A DNA stretch of 64,000 nt from Ridgeia piscesae (Eukaryota > Annelida > Polychaeta > Sabellida > Siboglinidae). The stretch is from assembly GCA_025642075.2 (NCBI GenBank), contig JAODUO010000440.1, positions 384,501 to 448,500 on the forward strand, in the 5' to 3' direction. The translations under genes were made by a program, and so were the position numbers. The notes beneath the pieces were generated by a model. That model had not been told where the DNA came from. It made no database searches and saw only the letters and a list, made by a program, of their open reading frames with translations. Below are positions 11,974 through 58,506 of the stretch, piece after piece (position 1 is the stretch's first letter; each line of letters opens with the position of its first letter).

Positions 11974-14960
11974 CATACATATGTACATACATTACATACC
12001 AGTCATTATTGTAATCTTCTGGAAATGTGAAGTTTTAAATATTTTTTAAAGACAGTTGTAGATTATGCACAGTTGCAGGTGGGTGACTTGGCATCATACA
12101 CCTTTTTACAACTTGCTATAAGCAAAAAACTTTTAGATTTTTAAAAATATATTTACACATTCTGAATTAGCTGATGATTTTCAGTTATCTAACTATTATA
12201 TTTTGTCTAAATATAGCCATTTACCAATGGTTAAATATAAACCATCACATAGTCAAGTGTTAGAGTGAGCCAATTTTTTTTAATTACGGGCAGCAAAAAC
12301 TAATTCTAAAGTAATTTTCCTTCATATGTGAGACTAGTCTGGGTTGTTACGCTTCCAATATTTAACCACATTGTGTCTTGTGCCTGCAGCTGGCACACCC
12401 TATGCTGGTGGCTTTTTCCGGGTGAAGCTCATCCTCAGCAAGAACTTCCCATCAGAACCACCAAAGGGGTTCTTCCTTACAAAGATCTTCCATCCGAATG
12501 TAGCACAGAATGGGGAGATCTGTGTAAACACACTCAAGCGAGACTGGAAGGCAGAGTTCGGGATCAAACACATTCTCTTGGTGAGTCTCATTGATCTTTC
12601 ATTGTTTTTCAGTGTATATAACATGTCAAATCTAAAACGAAAATGTCAACATTATTTTCAGAAGAAATTTATTTCTCATGAAATTCATGAATATAATTTT
12701 TTTTATTTGTTATCCGACACCTATATGTGATCAGATTACATAAAATGTTATATTGTGATAAGAAAAATACTGTTGACAGTGTTTTATTCTTTAATACAAG
12801 TGTGCTGAGCAGTAGCTTTGTTCTCTCCATTACCCCAGAATAAATTACATAACCTACAGTCCTACAGGCTACTGCAAATATAGTCCTATCACCTGCTGAG
12901 GCTTTGATTACGTTTGTCTAATCCTTTTATGTCATGTCCTATTGGGGCTAGGTAATATAATTATTGGTTCTCTGTCTTTGCACAGTAATTTATTTTAATT
13001 TTATTACTTTCCAGACGATCAAATGTTTACTAATTGTGCCGAATCCCGAGTCTGCATTGAATGAAGAAGCAGGCAAACTCCTACTTGAGCAATACGACGA
13101 CTACTCAACCAGGGCACAAATGTTCACTGAAATTCATGCAAAACCTCCAAGGTAAAGCCGTTTATTTCACATCCGTCACCACTACTCAATATGTTGAAGT
13201 CAATCTGCACATTGGTGGTACCCCAGTTACTTTTTGCTGTCAAACTGTACCCTGTTTGTACTACAGTAACACCACATTTCAGCCACCCCAAAGACCAACC
13301 TCTTCCTGATAATCTTCTTTGATGCAGATATGACACATTTGTTTGATTGAAGTGTGTACCGATAGTTTGATATATCCTTTAAATCTGTGATATTTTAAAT
13401 TGGCTATGCCTACCAGGGTAGTGGTATTCCTAAATTTCAATCAAACATCATCTTGTACCTACCAAGTCTGTGGAGTATATCTGCAAATGAAAGTGCTGCA
13501 TTTTGTTGGAAATCTGCCCAGCATAAAAAATGTGTCTGCCGTGTAATTTATTTGAGTTCAGATAATTGATGTATCCAGGTTTCTTAGCAAACTCCGTCAA
13601 GCAGTCAGAGAAATGGCTGCCTGCTTTTTTATTGAAATACTGGTTTAAGAAGAATCTTTATGACACAAACCTAAGGGAAAGTTGTTGAAGTGTCAGATGT
13701 ATGCAGTAATGTAATGCTTGATGGAGGTCTCGCACACAATTATGACCATAAGCAAACAGCAACATACTGGACCAATACAATTAGACCCACTCTGGTAGTT
13801 GTGTATTTGACCCCTTTTGTTCGACTGAATGTCTAATTTTCTTCCCAGGGGTAGACACTTATAATTTCACATCTACCCCCTTTCAAAACATATTTCTTCA
13901 TGATTGTATACCATACCATGTACTTGACTAGTTTTGTTTGTTTTTCATGTTGTGTGTGTTTTGAAATAAATTGATTGAATGTCTAAGTTAGAACATCTGA
14001 GTAACAGATGAGAAAAATTAAAAGATGTGGCAAGTATCTAAATGTTGATACAACCGACTAATAATCAGCCAACATATTAGTGGATACTACATGCATTGGT
14101 GGTTTTGTTAAGTAAATTATACTATAAATGGTGCCACATCGTTTATTAGTTGTGTAGGTTCCTCATTGAGAAAGCATGTTTAAATTTGATGTAATTAAAA
14201 GTTCTAGTTGTGTGGTTTCATGAGCAATTTTTTACAATATGGAACTTAATTGAGATTTTCTTATTCACAGTACTGTTGTCAGTACGATGCATATATTTTG
14301 CGCTCAGATCCACATAGCACCAACGAATTACATATTTGCTCTAGTCTTGTAGAATGACATTCATTTTTAACAACACTGGAAGCTGTATCACTAAGTACCA
14401 AATTACATATTTCCTACATCAATAATAAATGTTATCTGCAGGGCGTAGTTTGACTCTTATTATGAAAATATGCACATATTATGGTGGTATAAAAACTTTT
14501 GTTATACAGGATACAACCATTTGTAAAGCAATAAATCAAGCAGTTACCACTATTAATTTGAACTTGTTTCCATAACTAATAAATTCCGACTGTCACCATT
14601 GCTTGCAGTAGATAATAACAATACAATTCCATATACGGAAAACTCAACCGACAAAGTAAATAACTAAAATATTATTAATGTTTTTGAATAAAATACTTTG
14701 CCGGATCAGAGGCCAATGGATGAGTGAGGTGAATGAATGGAAAACAAGGAACAAGGTTTATAATGTCGCAAGATTTGCTTAGGCATCTATTAATTAATTA
14801 ATTAATTAATTAATGTGACATTATGTGTTTCAGGTCATCAAAAGACTGCACGACGGAATATAAGGGTTGTGACGGTCCCTTGGCCAAGAAACATGCAGGC
14901 GACAAAAAATTTGCTGATAAAAAGAAAAAGGACAAAAAGAAAACGCTCAAGCGTTTATGA
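10223..14960 (+). CDS. UBE2S: UBE2S, K11-specific E2 ubiquitin-conjugating enzyme, complete
   Basis: This E2 elongates K11-linked ubiquitin chains on substrates of the anaphase-promoting complex, driving exit from mitosis. Five exons join in frame: 10223-10231, 10895-11039, 12390-12580, 13015-13151 and 14834-14960, giving 202 residues and a TGA stop (human is 222). The UBC fold spans residues ~13-155. It includes [10 protein letters not shown] with the HPN motif at 86-88, and the catalytic cysteine at 96 in [29 protein letters not shown] follows, typical of UBE2S. The linker is shorter than in human. The tail is lysine-rich and ends LKRL, the C-terminal motif by which UBE2S docks on the APC/C. 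All splice sites are gt-ag. It is head-to-head with ARL6IP1 and tail-to-tail with ALYREF. Confidence 0.96.
10232..10894 (+). other. UBE2S intron 1
   Basis: About 660 bp of plain AT-rich intron; nothing recognised. Confidence 0.7.
10895..11039 (+). CDS. UBE2S: UBE2S exon 2
   Basis: 145 bp after tttacag, ending before gtaatt with one base of codon 52. It encodes residues 4-51, the N-terminal helix and first strands of the UBC fold ([22 protein letters not shown]). Confidence 0.95.
11285..11700 (-). mobile_element. Decayed non-LTR retrotransposon tail with a tRNA-like head
   Basis: On the minus strand from about 11590, the frame reads [17 protein letters not shown] and ETITRQ. It then continues in a shifted frame as [15 protein letters not shown] and ends near [12 protein letters not shown]. 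This follows the well-known LINE C-terminal series (RRWxWIGHxLRKP, ITRQALxWNPQGKRKRGRP, GLCxxRA). The frameshift shows it is dead. Immediately upstream (11700-11640) lies a tRNA-like stretch, gatagagcaccggactgtca, similar to the element at 24505-24585. It sits in UBE2S intron 2, in antisense orientation to that gene. Confidence 0.75.
11858..11970. repeat. (TG)n and (TA)n microsatellites
   Basis: A TG-rich run (about 11858-11896) followed by a TA run (about 11938-11970), both in UBE2S intron 2. The rest of 11971-12389 holds nothing recognised. Confidence 0.9.
12390..12580 (+). CDS. UBE2S: UBE2S exon 3 (catalytic)
   Basis: 191 bp after gcctgcag, ending before gtgagt in phase 0. It carries TPYAGGFF, the HPN motif and the active-site cysteine in GEICVN. 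This is the most conserved part of the gene. Confidence 0.96.
12581..13014 (+). other. UBE2S intron 3
   Basis: About 430 bp of plain intron; nothing recognised. Confidence 0.7.
13015..13151 (+). CDS. UBE2S: UBE2S exon 4
   Basis: 137 bp after tttccag, ending before gtaaag with two bases of codon 161. It encodes [20 protein letters not shown] and the C-terminal helices of the E2 fold. Confidence 0.95.
13152..14833 (+). other. UBE2S intron 4
   Basis: About 1.7 kb of AT-rich intron. The only recognised feature is the short (TTAA)n run at its 3' end. Confidence 0.65.
14790..14814. repeat. (TTAA)n microsatellite
   Basis: About six copies of the tetranucleotide taat, ending 20 bp before the UBE2S exon 5 acceptor. 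Confidence 0.9.
14834..14960 (+). CDS. UBE2S: UBE2S exon 5 and stop
   Basis: 127 bp after gtgtttcag. It encodes a linker, [18 protein letters not shown] and the terminal LKRL before TGA at 14958-14960. A (TTAA)n microsatellite ends 20 bp upstream of the acceptor. Confidence 0.94.
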
Positions 14961-15769
14961 TAGCGACTATTTTAGAATGCATGTGCCACTGTACAGGAGT
15001 AAATGACGATGCAAAAATGTGTATTTATAATAAGGATTATTCCAGAGTGTACTGCAAGCATGCAAACAGACAGACAACAAGTTATTCAACATCCATCCTG
15101 ACATCAATTGCAAGGGCTTCACACAGCTGACGTGAAGGGTTAACTTCACATTGCATTGGTGCCACTTGTGAATTTTTTGTATGGTATTACTGGTAGTTAA
15201 CATGGGCATGTTACACCTGATGAATAATGAAATTATGAAGTGTGTTTTTTGCCACACTAGATATAATTGCAAAATGGTTATCAGACTGAACCGGTCAATT
15301 ACATGGACAGCCAACTGTTACTGCTCTATGCTGCTGCAACTCTTGCACATTCTGGTCACATCTTTACAAATATGATACGATATGGTTCTCATTTTTGTTA
15401 CATAAATACATAGAGATGATGACAACCTGCAGCTATTTGCAACAATTTAATTTGGCATAGCCTAAATGGCATACAACATAAGGTCGGCTATCCATGAGAT
15501 TGATTTTGTTGCACCTTTCTTAATTTCTATATAATTATTGTGCCGACTGTCTTGGGCAACCAACTGAGAGTATACTCAAAACATATCTACTAGTATCCTT
15601 TTGGAGCTAATCTCTGAAAAGATTGCTGTTGCCATGGTAAATCCTCCTCTCCATGTCATGCAGCCATTTTATGTTCAGATCAAGAATTGTGTGATTTTAA
15701 TGACAACAGTCATCATTTAATTATAAAATATTTTATAAGAAAACTGTGTAGCCTTGCTGCAGAATTGGA
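14961..15769 (+). other. UBE2S 3' untranslated region (probable)
   Basis: Non-coding sequence from the UBE2S stop to the first well-placed AATAAA. Short open frames at 14967-15314 (minus) and 15181-15375 (plus) show no domain and are treated as chance. Confidence 0.55.
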
Positions 15770-15775
15770 AATAAA
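15770..15775 (+). terminator. Poly(A) signal AATAAA for UBE2S
   Basis: AATAAA on the plus strand about 810 bp after the UBE2S stop, followed within 40 bp by a run of A and T residues. Assigned by position; other weaker AT-rich hexamers occur upstream. Confidence 0.5.
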
Positions 15776-15803
15776 CGAGTATAAAAACATGTGTAAAAAA
15801 AGA

Positions 15804-15809
15804 TTTATT
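15804..15809 (-). terminator. Poly(A) signal AATAAA for ALYREF
   Basis: tttatt on the plus strand is AATAAA on the minus strand, about 566 bp after the ALYREF stop. It lies only 28 bp beyond the UBE2S signal, so the two convergent transcripts should overlap or abut. Confidence 0.5.
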
Positions 15810-16374
15810 TAAGAGCTCTGACAGCTGAACGCTGCATCTGTTTGTCCTTAACTATGCAGTGCAACTAAACTTTGTATACAATTTGATGTTGCCCTACACA
15901 CATCGCATTAAAAAACAATTCTAGTAAAACATTGCTAACTTGTGAAAATGCTTTTACACTAGGGTTAACAAATAGTCACCCATCATTCAAACACGCTGGC
16001 AAGTCTTGTATCAATACACTGCAATTATACACAGACAACCTCTTCAAAACAGCACTAATGATAAGATATCAAATGATTAAAATGCACAATTTGCACCCAT
16101 GAGTTAACATGAACAACTGTTCAATATTGGTAGTCGATAGAGGCAGCTGGACATACACCAGTTAACAATGGTTCCAAATGTCCGTTTTGAGGAAGCCTTG
16201 ATGACGGTATTGTCTCTTATACAAATCGCAGCAAAGTCAATGGCATGTTGTATTTCGTAGGTGCAGTAGACATTGTGACTTCATTGCTGCTACTTCCTCC
16301 ACCGCTGCTAGTTCCTCCACCGCTGCTAGTTCCTCCACTGCTGCATTCAGGGTTCACTTGGTATCACGTTGCAG
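15810..16374 (-). other. ALYREF 3' untranslated region (probable)
   Basis: Non-coding sequence between the ALYREF stop and its presumed poly(A) signal. It contains a short (ctgctagttcctccaccg) repeat at about 16285-16340. Confidence 0.5.
16285..16340. repeat. 18-bp short tandem repeat
   Basis: About three copies of ctgctagttcctccaccg, with small changes, in the presumed ALYREF 3' UTR. Confidence 0.8.
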
Positions 16375-16389
16375 TTAATCGACCTCCAT
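16375..16389 (-). CDS. ALYREF: ALYREF exon 6 (15-nt terminal coding exon)
   Basis: After ccatttacag, ATG GAG GTC GAT TAA. Joined to exon 5 it gives NAKMEVD, closely parallel to the family C-terminus (ARMDTS). Found by looking for an acceptor followed by that motif. Confidence 0.85.
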   Translation of the reverse strand: MEVD

Positions 16390-19300
16390 CTGTAAATGGA
16401 AATAAGAAAATGTTAATACTTCATATGCCACACAAAGTTTGCAAAGTTTCCTGAACTTTCAAGACTCAGAAAGTACTGCATGTGTTCAAATTAATTATGC
16501 AAACTTAGGTCATCAGTTTTACTTACTACACAACAAAGTAGATACACAATAACAATCAGTAACAGACATTTTTTTCTCCAAATGGATGAAATACTTATAC
16601 ACATTTCAGGATATAAGCTCTTTCAAACACTCAATACCTATGAAGAATCCTAAATCTGCCTTTTTATTAAGAAATATTTAAGAGAATAAGTTATAAAAGT
16701 AGTAACATTTTATTTGCAAACCTTCAAACTTGATTTAAACAACAATCGCATTACAAGACACATATTCCTAAAAGACAAGATTGATGTATGGAGCATTCTG
16801 CAATGCACCTTAGCATTATAGGCATCCAGCTGGGCATCCAGTTCGTCCTTTGTCACAGGCTTCTGGTCACCCCGACCTCTGCCACCCCGACCTCCACGTC
16901 CACCGAAGCCTCTCCTTGTGTTTCCTCGGCCCCGCCCTCTGGTGTTGTTGAAGCCGCCGTATCCACTGTTGCTGTAGCTCGTTCTGTAAACCAGGAAGTA
17001 GAATGTGTACAATGTTTATACCCATCTACGATTGTGCTTTACCCAATAGAGGAATGCAGCTGTGAACATTTTAAATATTAGGCTATAAATTTAGGACTTT
17101 TGCATCACAAAACAGAACTGAAGTACTGGGCTCAAAATTTTGGACTTCTGCAGAACATAACAAAAAAACACATGAAATTTCTTCATCAGCAGGACTTACA
17201 AACTCAGACATGTGTCCACTTGATCATGATAACATCAAGAAGCGTTTTCACTTCTTTTCTAAACTCTTTTACTAAAATAACTCATGACGATGACTAGGTG
17301 TGCTAATTTGATTAATGGTGCTAGTATGTATTTGTGTAGCGAGTTTCATTCCGATTCTAAATATTGTAAGTACTCGCTAAACATGTCTAATAATTCAACT
17401 GGGTTGCTGTGATCCATGTTTTGGATCACAGTCGATAATCTAGTCTTGTATAACCTATATAAACAGTTTCCATTTCAATGTACAGTTCACATATTGCGCA
17501 CATCATTGGAAACCCTCTTGCTTTTACTGCCAAGCATTGTTGCTGGTGACTAGCTGACAGGTCATCAGGTATAATGGCAGACTATTTACACAGAGTCGAC
17601 ATTATCATTTGCATTTCTAGCATTATCTTCATACAAAACAGCACTATACTATACCATCTGTAAATTGTAAGCTGGAGCTTGGTTATTATGCTACTGTATT
17701 CCATCCATTCAAGGCACACCATATTTACTGGCAGACTGGATAGAGTACATAATTATGTTGCTACATGACTTGCTATTTACCTTGATGACAAAGGACTAAA
17801 CAATTTTGATTGTTCTTTTTATTACGGCTATCAAGTTCTCATTGTGTAGCTTCCTTGTCAACATAACCAGTCACTAGATTTATAGTGTGTTAATGAATTG
17901 TGGAACAAGAAAATCATAAACAAATATTGTCCAGTACTGAAGATGTATATTCTGTTGAATACAACATTTGAAACCTTATTTGGATAATCTAACTCTCAGT
18001 GATATTAATTTTCTAAATGCAGAATTTTTTTTAAACCTGATCCATGAATAAGTCATTTAGTGGTATGTATGGATGTAAAAGTGAACTCAATTGATAATAG
18101 CCATACAATCCTATTAAAATCAGTCCCAGTCAAATGTTAATGTTGAGCTGATTGTTTTTAAACGACAAGTACTTATCTGTACTAACCCAAGTCTTGATGC
18201 GGCACCTCTGCTGACTGATGACCCTCTGCCTGCTCCAGTCTCTCCCACCATCTGGATGTTCATGGCGCGACCTGCAAATACAAGACACAACCTTGCCACG
18301 AATGATAACAGCCACCCGAATTACCACCTCTGACCAAGAGGGATGTCTCTCCAGTGACCCCAGGTGACACGCGCGGCCAGTTGGCGCTGCAGGTGACGAA
18401 GCACTAGGCAAAGCAACCTATAACCAAGACAGCAACCGTTACTGCGACCTGTATTAGAAAATCTTAAATCAAGAGGGAAAATTTGGGGATCAATGTATCT
18501 GTCAAACGAATGCATAATTTGCAAGGTGCAATCCAGCTTGAAGATTATTGGAATGTTTTGGAAAGTGCTTCAAAGGATAATCAACTTTGTACACTATGTT
18601 TTAAAGATGTCACTACAATTTTACACAGAATTTGTATTCTTCCAGACATAAACCTGTCACATCTAATTAAACTGATTGCAGAATCTTTCTTATTTCAACA
18701 TTTGCTCAATAATCACTTGGTCTAAAATATTTTTGGGTGCTGTTTTGGGATTTTGTCTTTCAATAGTTATGCATTTCCACCAAGATATGGTCGGTAGTTA
18801 CTTCAGGGTCAGTGGCCAACCTCAATAAAATGCATTAGTATGTCTTAAAGGTAATTTTGAAGTACAAGAGATGGACCCATGCACCCCCCTGATACACGAA
18901 GGCAAGACCTCACCTCAACTCATGACTCGGTTGCTTGCAGCGGTTTATCGCCGGCCGTAGCTCACCCAGTGGAAGAGTCGAGGGCTCGTGGTCAAGCCAG
19001 ACAGTCGACAGGACACTTACAAATTCAACGAATGTGACGGGAGTTGACAGACATGACGGAGGCGCCCTCCGACTTCACGGAATGCAACCAGCCAGCATTT
19101 GCTCGTCTCGCCGGGCGGGGGACATTTTTTTAAACTTAGCAAATCTTACAGGAGAGCAGCATGTATACACAAGTGTGCATTAACCAGCAAAGTGCCTCTT
19201 CACTCAAAGGCAGCATAGCCTACCATCCAGCGGCACATTGTTATACTGGTTCATGGCCTTGACGCCGTCGCTCCGTCGTTCAAATATGACCTCTGCTGTG

Positions 19301-20795
19301 CCGAGTGACCTGCCAGACCTGTCATAGTGGACAGCTGCCTTACGCAGAGGCCCGAACTCAGCAAACAGCTCCTGCATCAGAGAAACAACAAGCATCTAAG
19401 TATCCAGCCTGCAAGGCAGAAGGCACTTGCATAAATATAACCAAATGAAAACTATTACAAAACAAGATTTCATTGAGCGGTATGTATTTTTGCCACATTA
19501 AAGGTGCTCTAGAAATTGTGGAGAGAAAAAAGGCTTATTCAAAATAAAAAGTTGGTGATTAAAAAAGTACCTGTATATCGCTGTCATTCACACCAAAGTC
19601 GAGATTTGAGATCAACAACTTCCCTGCTCCTCCCACACTGCCACCTCCACCAGCAGCACCACCACTGTATCTTCGGACACCAACTCCACCAGCACCACCA
19701 TCGAACAGATCGTGCTGCCATACATCTGGAACTTGTTTGGGCTGAAAAAAGAACTAGTTATTAATATTATGTCTGTTGAAACTGGTAATTTTATATAGCC
19801 GAGCTTTTCTGGTATCTATTGTTATAACTAATTTTTTTTGTTACTTTATTAATCTCCATCCATCCGTAAAATCCCAGGCATATGTTACAATTCAGCATCC
19901 TGGGTGTACTTTTGAGGCAAAATTAGTGAACTGTTTTGCAGTTTGTTTCACAAGTCATGTACAAATACAACTATGCTACATGTTGATATGCAAACCGGGT
20001 TGCTCTGATTTTGTGGGCCTCAAGTGTGTGCCGAGACACAAGCCATACAACCAATGCTAAATATTTAATGCATATGTCTTAATATAAACCGGTTATCATT
20101 ACCACAAATGTTGGTACCCTTTAAATTACATAATTTATTGATCAAATTATGCACAAAATTCACTCCTCTCTACACACTAGTTTGTCTGGGAACTCTGTTA
20201 GATGTATAGTTTTTATTGAATTTAGTGTATATTTTGATCGATAAATGACTTAATTTTTTATCACGTGACAACTGTATATGTATAGATACTATATATGAAT
20301 AATAAAGGCCAACGCAATTAACTTTTATCGAGAATTGGAATGTGCCTTCTTTATGGAGGAATTTTATTGTTCATTTTTTCTAAACTGGGGAAAAACTAGT
20401 TGTACCTTGAATATTGCTCACGCCATTATAATATAAGTGGGTCAGTACATCTCATAATAAAGAGTCCGCCGAAAATAGGTCAAACATTTATTTACGATTT
20501 TTTATTCGTCCACACGATTTAATTCAATTCATAGAATTATGCGTTCACTTACTCTAACATACGAGGCTGATTTACTAGCAAAGCCTCGTCTTCTCCCTTG
20601 TACACCACCGCGAGCAACACTGCCACCGCGTCGTACGCCACCTCGACCACCACGGAAACCTGCTCCAGCACCGCGTCCCCGTCCACCGGTTTTTACCCCA
20701 CCTCGTGCTCCTCGTCCACCACGACCCCGTGATTTATTCGTCTTAGTTATCTTAATAATGTCGTCAAGACTCATATCAATCTTGTCGGAAGCCAT
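16375..20795 (-). CDS. ALYREF: ALYREF (THOC4/Aly), mRNA export adaptor, complete
   Basis: ALYREF is the RNA-binding adaptor of the TREX complex that links spliced mRNA to UAP56 and to the NXF1 export receptor in the nucleus. Six coding exons join in frame: 20795-20553, 19741-19571, 19371-19224, 18271-18187, 16983-16809 and 16389-16375, giving 278 residues (human 257). The N-terminal UAP56-binding motif is [15 protein letters not shown] (~4-18). An RGG-rich segment follows (~23-75). The RRM (~125-198) contains [30 protein letters not shown] and [13 protein letters not shown] second RG-rich segment precedes the C-terminal helix [13 protein letters not shown], and the protein ends MEVD. All introns are gt-ag and all phases match. 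Order and motifs are those of the family throughout; the mid-protein glycine-rich insert is lineage-specific. Confidence 0.97.
16390..16808 (-). other. ALYREF intron 5
   Basis: About 420 bp; nothing recognised. Confidence 0.7.
16809..16983 (-). CDS. ALYREF: ALYREF exon 5
   Basis: 175 bp after tttacag. It encodes the RG-rich C-terminal segment ([17 protein letters not shown]) and [13 protein letters not shown], ending in phase 0. Confidence 0.95.
16984..18186 (-). other. ALYREF intron 4
   Basis: About 1.2 kb of AT-rich intron without recognised elements. The small open frame at 17100-17297 is treated as chance. Confidence 0.65.
18187..18271 (-). CDS. ALYREF: ALYREF exon 4
   Basis: 85 bp after tttgcag, completing Gly188 and ending with two bases of codon 216 before gttagt. 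It encodes [17 protein letters not shown], the last RRM strand and the start of the second RG segment. Confidence 0.92.
18272..18950 (-). other. ALYREF intron 3, main part
   Basis: About 680 bp. Nothing recognised apart from the tRNA-like element that follows at 18951. Confidence 0.6.
18951..19030 (+). mobile_element. Possible tRNA-derived SINE head
   Basis: The stretch gccgtagctcacccagtgga followed by agagtcgagggctcg resembles the D-arm and A box of a tRNA gene. A degenerate B box (gtggtcaagcca) is downstream. It is GC-richer than its surroundings and lies in ALYREF intron 3, antisense to the gene. A full tRNA fold was not made, so it is called a SINE head rather than a tRNA gene. Confidence 0.4.
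19224..19371 (-). CDS. ALYREF: ALYREF exon 3
   Basis: 148 bp after gatgcag, ending with one base of codon 188 before gtaggc. It encodes the RRM core, [20 protein letters not shown] through NQYNNVPLD. Confidence 0.97.
19571..19741 (-). CDS. ALYREF: ALYREF exon 2
   Basis: 171 bp, phase 0 to 0, after tttttcag and before gtactt. It encodes [14 protein letters not shown], a glycine-rich insert, and the first RRM strand [17 protein letters not shown]. Confidence 0.96.
19742..20552 (-). other. ALYREF intron 1
   Basis: About 810 bp of AT-rich intron; nothing recognised. Confidence 0.7.
20553..20795 (-). CDS. ALYREF: ALYREF exon 1
   Basis: 81 codons from ATG to AGA before gtaagt, phase 0. It holds the UAP56-binding motif MSLDDIIKI and the first RGG-rich basic segment. 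Confidence 0.95.
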
Positions 20796-21211
20796 GTTTT
20801 GAGTTGTATAACGAATTAAGCGACTTAGAAAGAATTACTGTGTCAGTCTTTTTGTTCGCCGACACACGCAAAGCGGAAAAGAATATGGCGGTATAATACG
20901 CGGTGCATCATGGGAATATGTTTTCAAAAATAGCTATTTTATTCTTTTAGATTTATGATTAAGAAACCATATACTTCACATTATTTCCATATTCTAAGAA
21001 GGATATATACATCATTAATGAAATAAAAGTATCTTGAGTATTTACAGGTATATACAGATAATTCATTATTTCATGAATTATTCATGAAGTCCGTCTTCGC
21101 GTGTGCCCTGTCGAAAATACGACGCGGCACGTGAACGCCGTTTCGTTTTTGGGTTGTTTGGCGAGAACATTCTGTTGTATGGACGGAATAGTCAACTGAC
21201 GTGCCGCAGTT
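20796..21211. promoter_or_regulatory. Bidirectional promoter region between ALYREF and the RGS gene
   Basis: The ALYREF and RGS start codons are 416 bp apart and divergent. The region includes gaatatggcggtata near 20881 (a YY1-like ATGGCGG core) and gcatcatgggaatat near 20906. The orientation of the genes makes shared control likely; the individual sites are only suggestive. Confidence 0.55.
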
Positions 21212-57247
<36,036 letters not shown>

Positions 57248-58500
57248 GTCAGTGTGTGTGTGTACTCGTGTTTATATGCCAAAATGCAATCATTGCACTT
57301 CGGTCAAGGTATCACACATTCCTTGTTCAATTGTCCCAATATTTATGATAATTTATTCACTCTGTTTTTTCCTTTTATGTATTTTCCTTGTCATTCTGTA
57401 CGTTCTCTGGGAACCTTCAAAATCCAAGTACAAGAACTTTCCTGTAAGCTGTGGATTTTAAACAAACTCAGTGGAATTGCGATAACTGTTTGCCTTGTGT
57501 GGAATGCTGGCTGTTGTTTGCATGCTGTTGTTTTGTCTGACATGGTGTGTCTGGGTGAGACTAGCTGTGTCATGCAGCCATTGCCTGCTGCCATGTCCCA
57601 CCTGAAATTATTGCATCTAACACGGTTACCGATGACAATGCTTCTCGAGATAGTCTCCGAGTGGCACTGAGATCCAAGCTGTGCCACTGTTGTCGTCACG
57701 CCCGGCAGTCCGGGATACCCAAATTTATTGCATAACTCGATTAGCCGATGCATATGTGATTTGATGAGATTGAGCGGTGTCGCGCCAGATTTCTGGCTGT
57801 TTATGCAATGGAGGGCCGGCCCAGTTGTTGTGACTTGTCAGTGTGACGCCTTGTGTCAGCATGGACGACTGCAGCCAGTAGAGGTTAGACTGGCACTGAC
57901 AGGGAGGATTGTGTTTCACTGAGGTTGGTTCTTTGGGGATTTGCTGATTAGTAGGTAATTAGAGTGGGGATTGGCCGGGCCCCAGGATCATGTTGACTAC
58001 TGCTATGGTTATAGCGGCGAGGCATGTTTCAGGTCACACCGTTGCGGTATTTTTGCCACAGATTGTTTACAATCGGTGCCGGTTTTGTGACGTTGCTTGG
58101 CACTGCTGAGAGGCATACGGGGGTGTGTCACAGAGTCGTGGTATCTTAGCAACAGGTTGTCATGATTGGTGCCATTTTGTACCCACGGCAGTGTCAGTAT
58201 CTGACACAGGGTCATAAGGCTTTGTCATGAAATGCTATTTTTATCTTGTATTACTTGTTATTTTTTCGCAATCAGCCCATGGTTTATACCTTACATTGTA
58301 TGTATGAATTGTATATTAACTGATGCATCGCAGCGCTGTGATATCTTAGCAATGGTTGGTCATGATTGGTGCATTTTGTTCCCACTGCGACATCTGATAC
58401 GGCATCATAAGACTTCATAGCCTAATATTGTGTTTGTTTTGTATTAGTTGTGATCTTTCCTGTGTCAGCCCAGGATTCACACCTCACACAGTATGGTGCA
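57248..58500 (+). other. RGS intron 9, 5' part
   Basis: About 1.25 kb. I looked for the next GGL/RGS exon (family YLEYDPFL, NPWLSDD) and did not find it. Two weakly similar stretches near 58040-58250 and 58310-58470 (ttagcaa, ggttggtcatgattggtgc) suggest an old duplication. Confidence 0.45.
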
Positions 58501-58506
58501 TTTCTA

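Noticed and set aside
20539..20802. Plus-strand proline/arginine-rich frame.
   Set aside because: It is the antisense of ALYREF exon 1, whose RGG codons read as Pro/Arg on the other strand.
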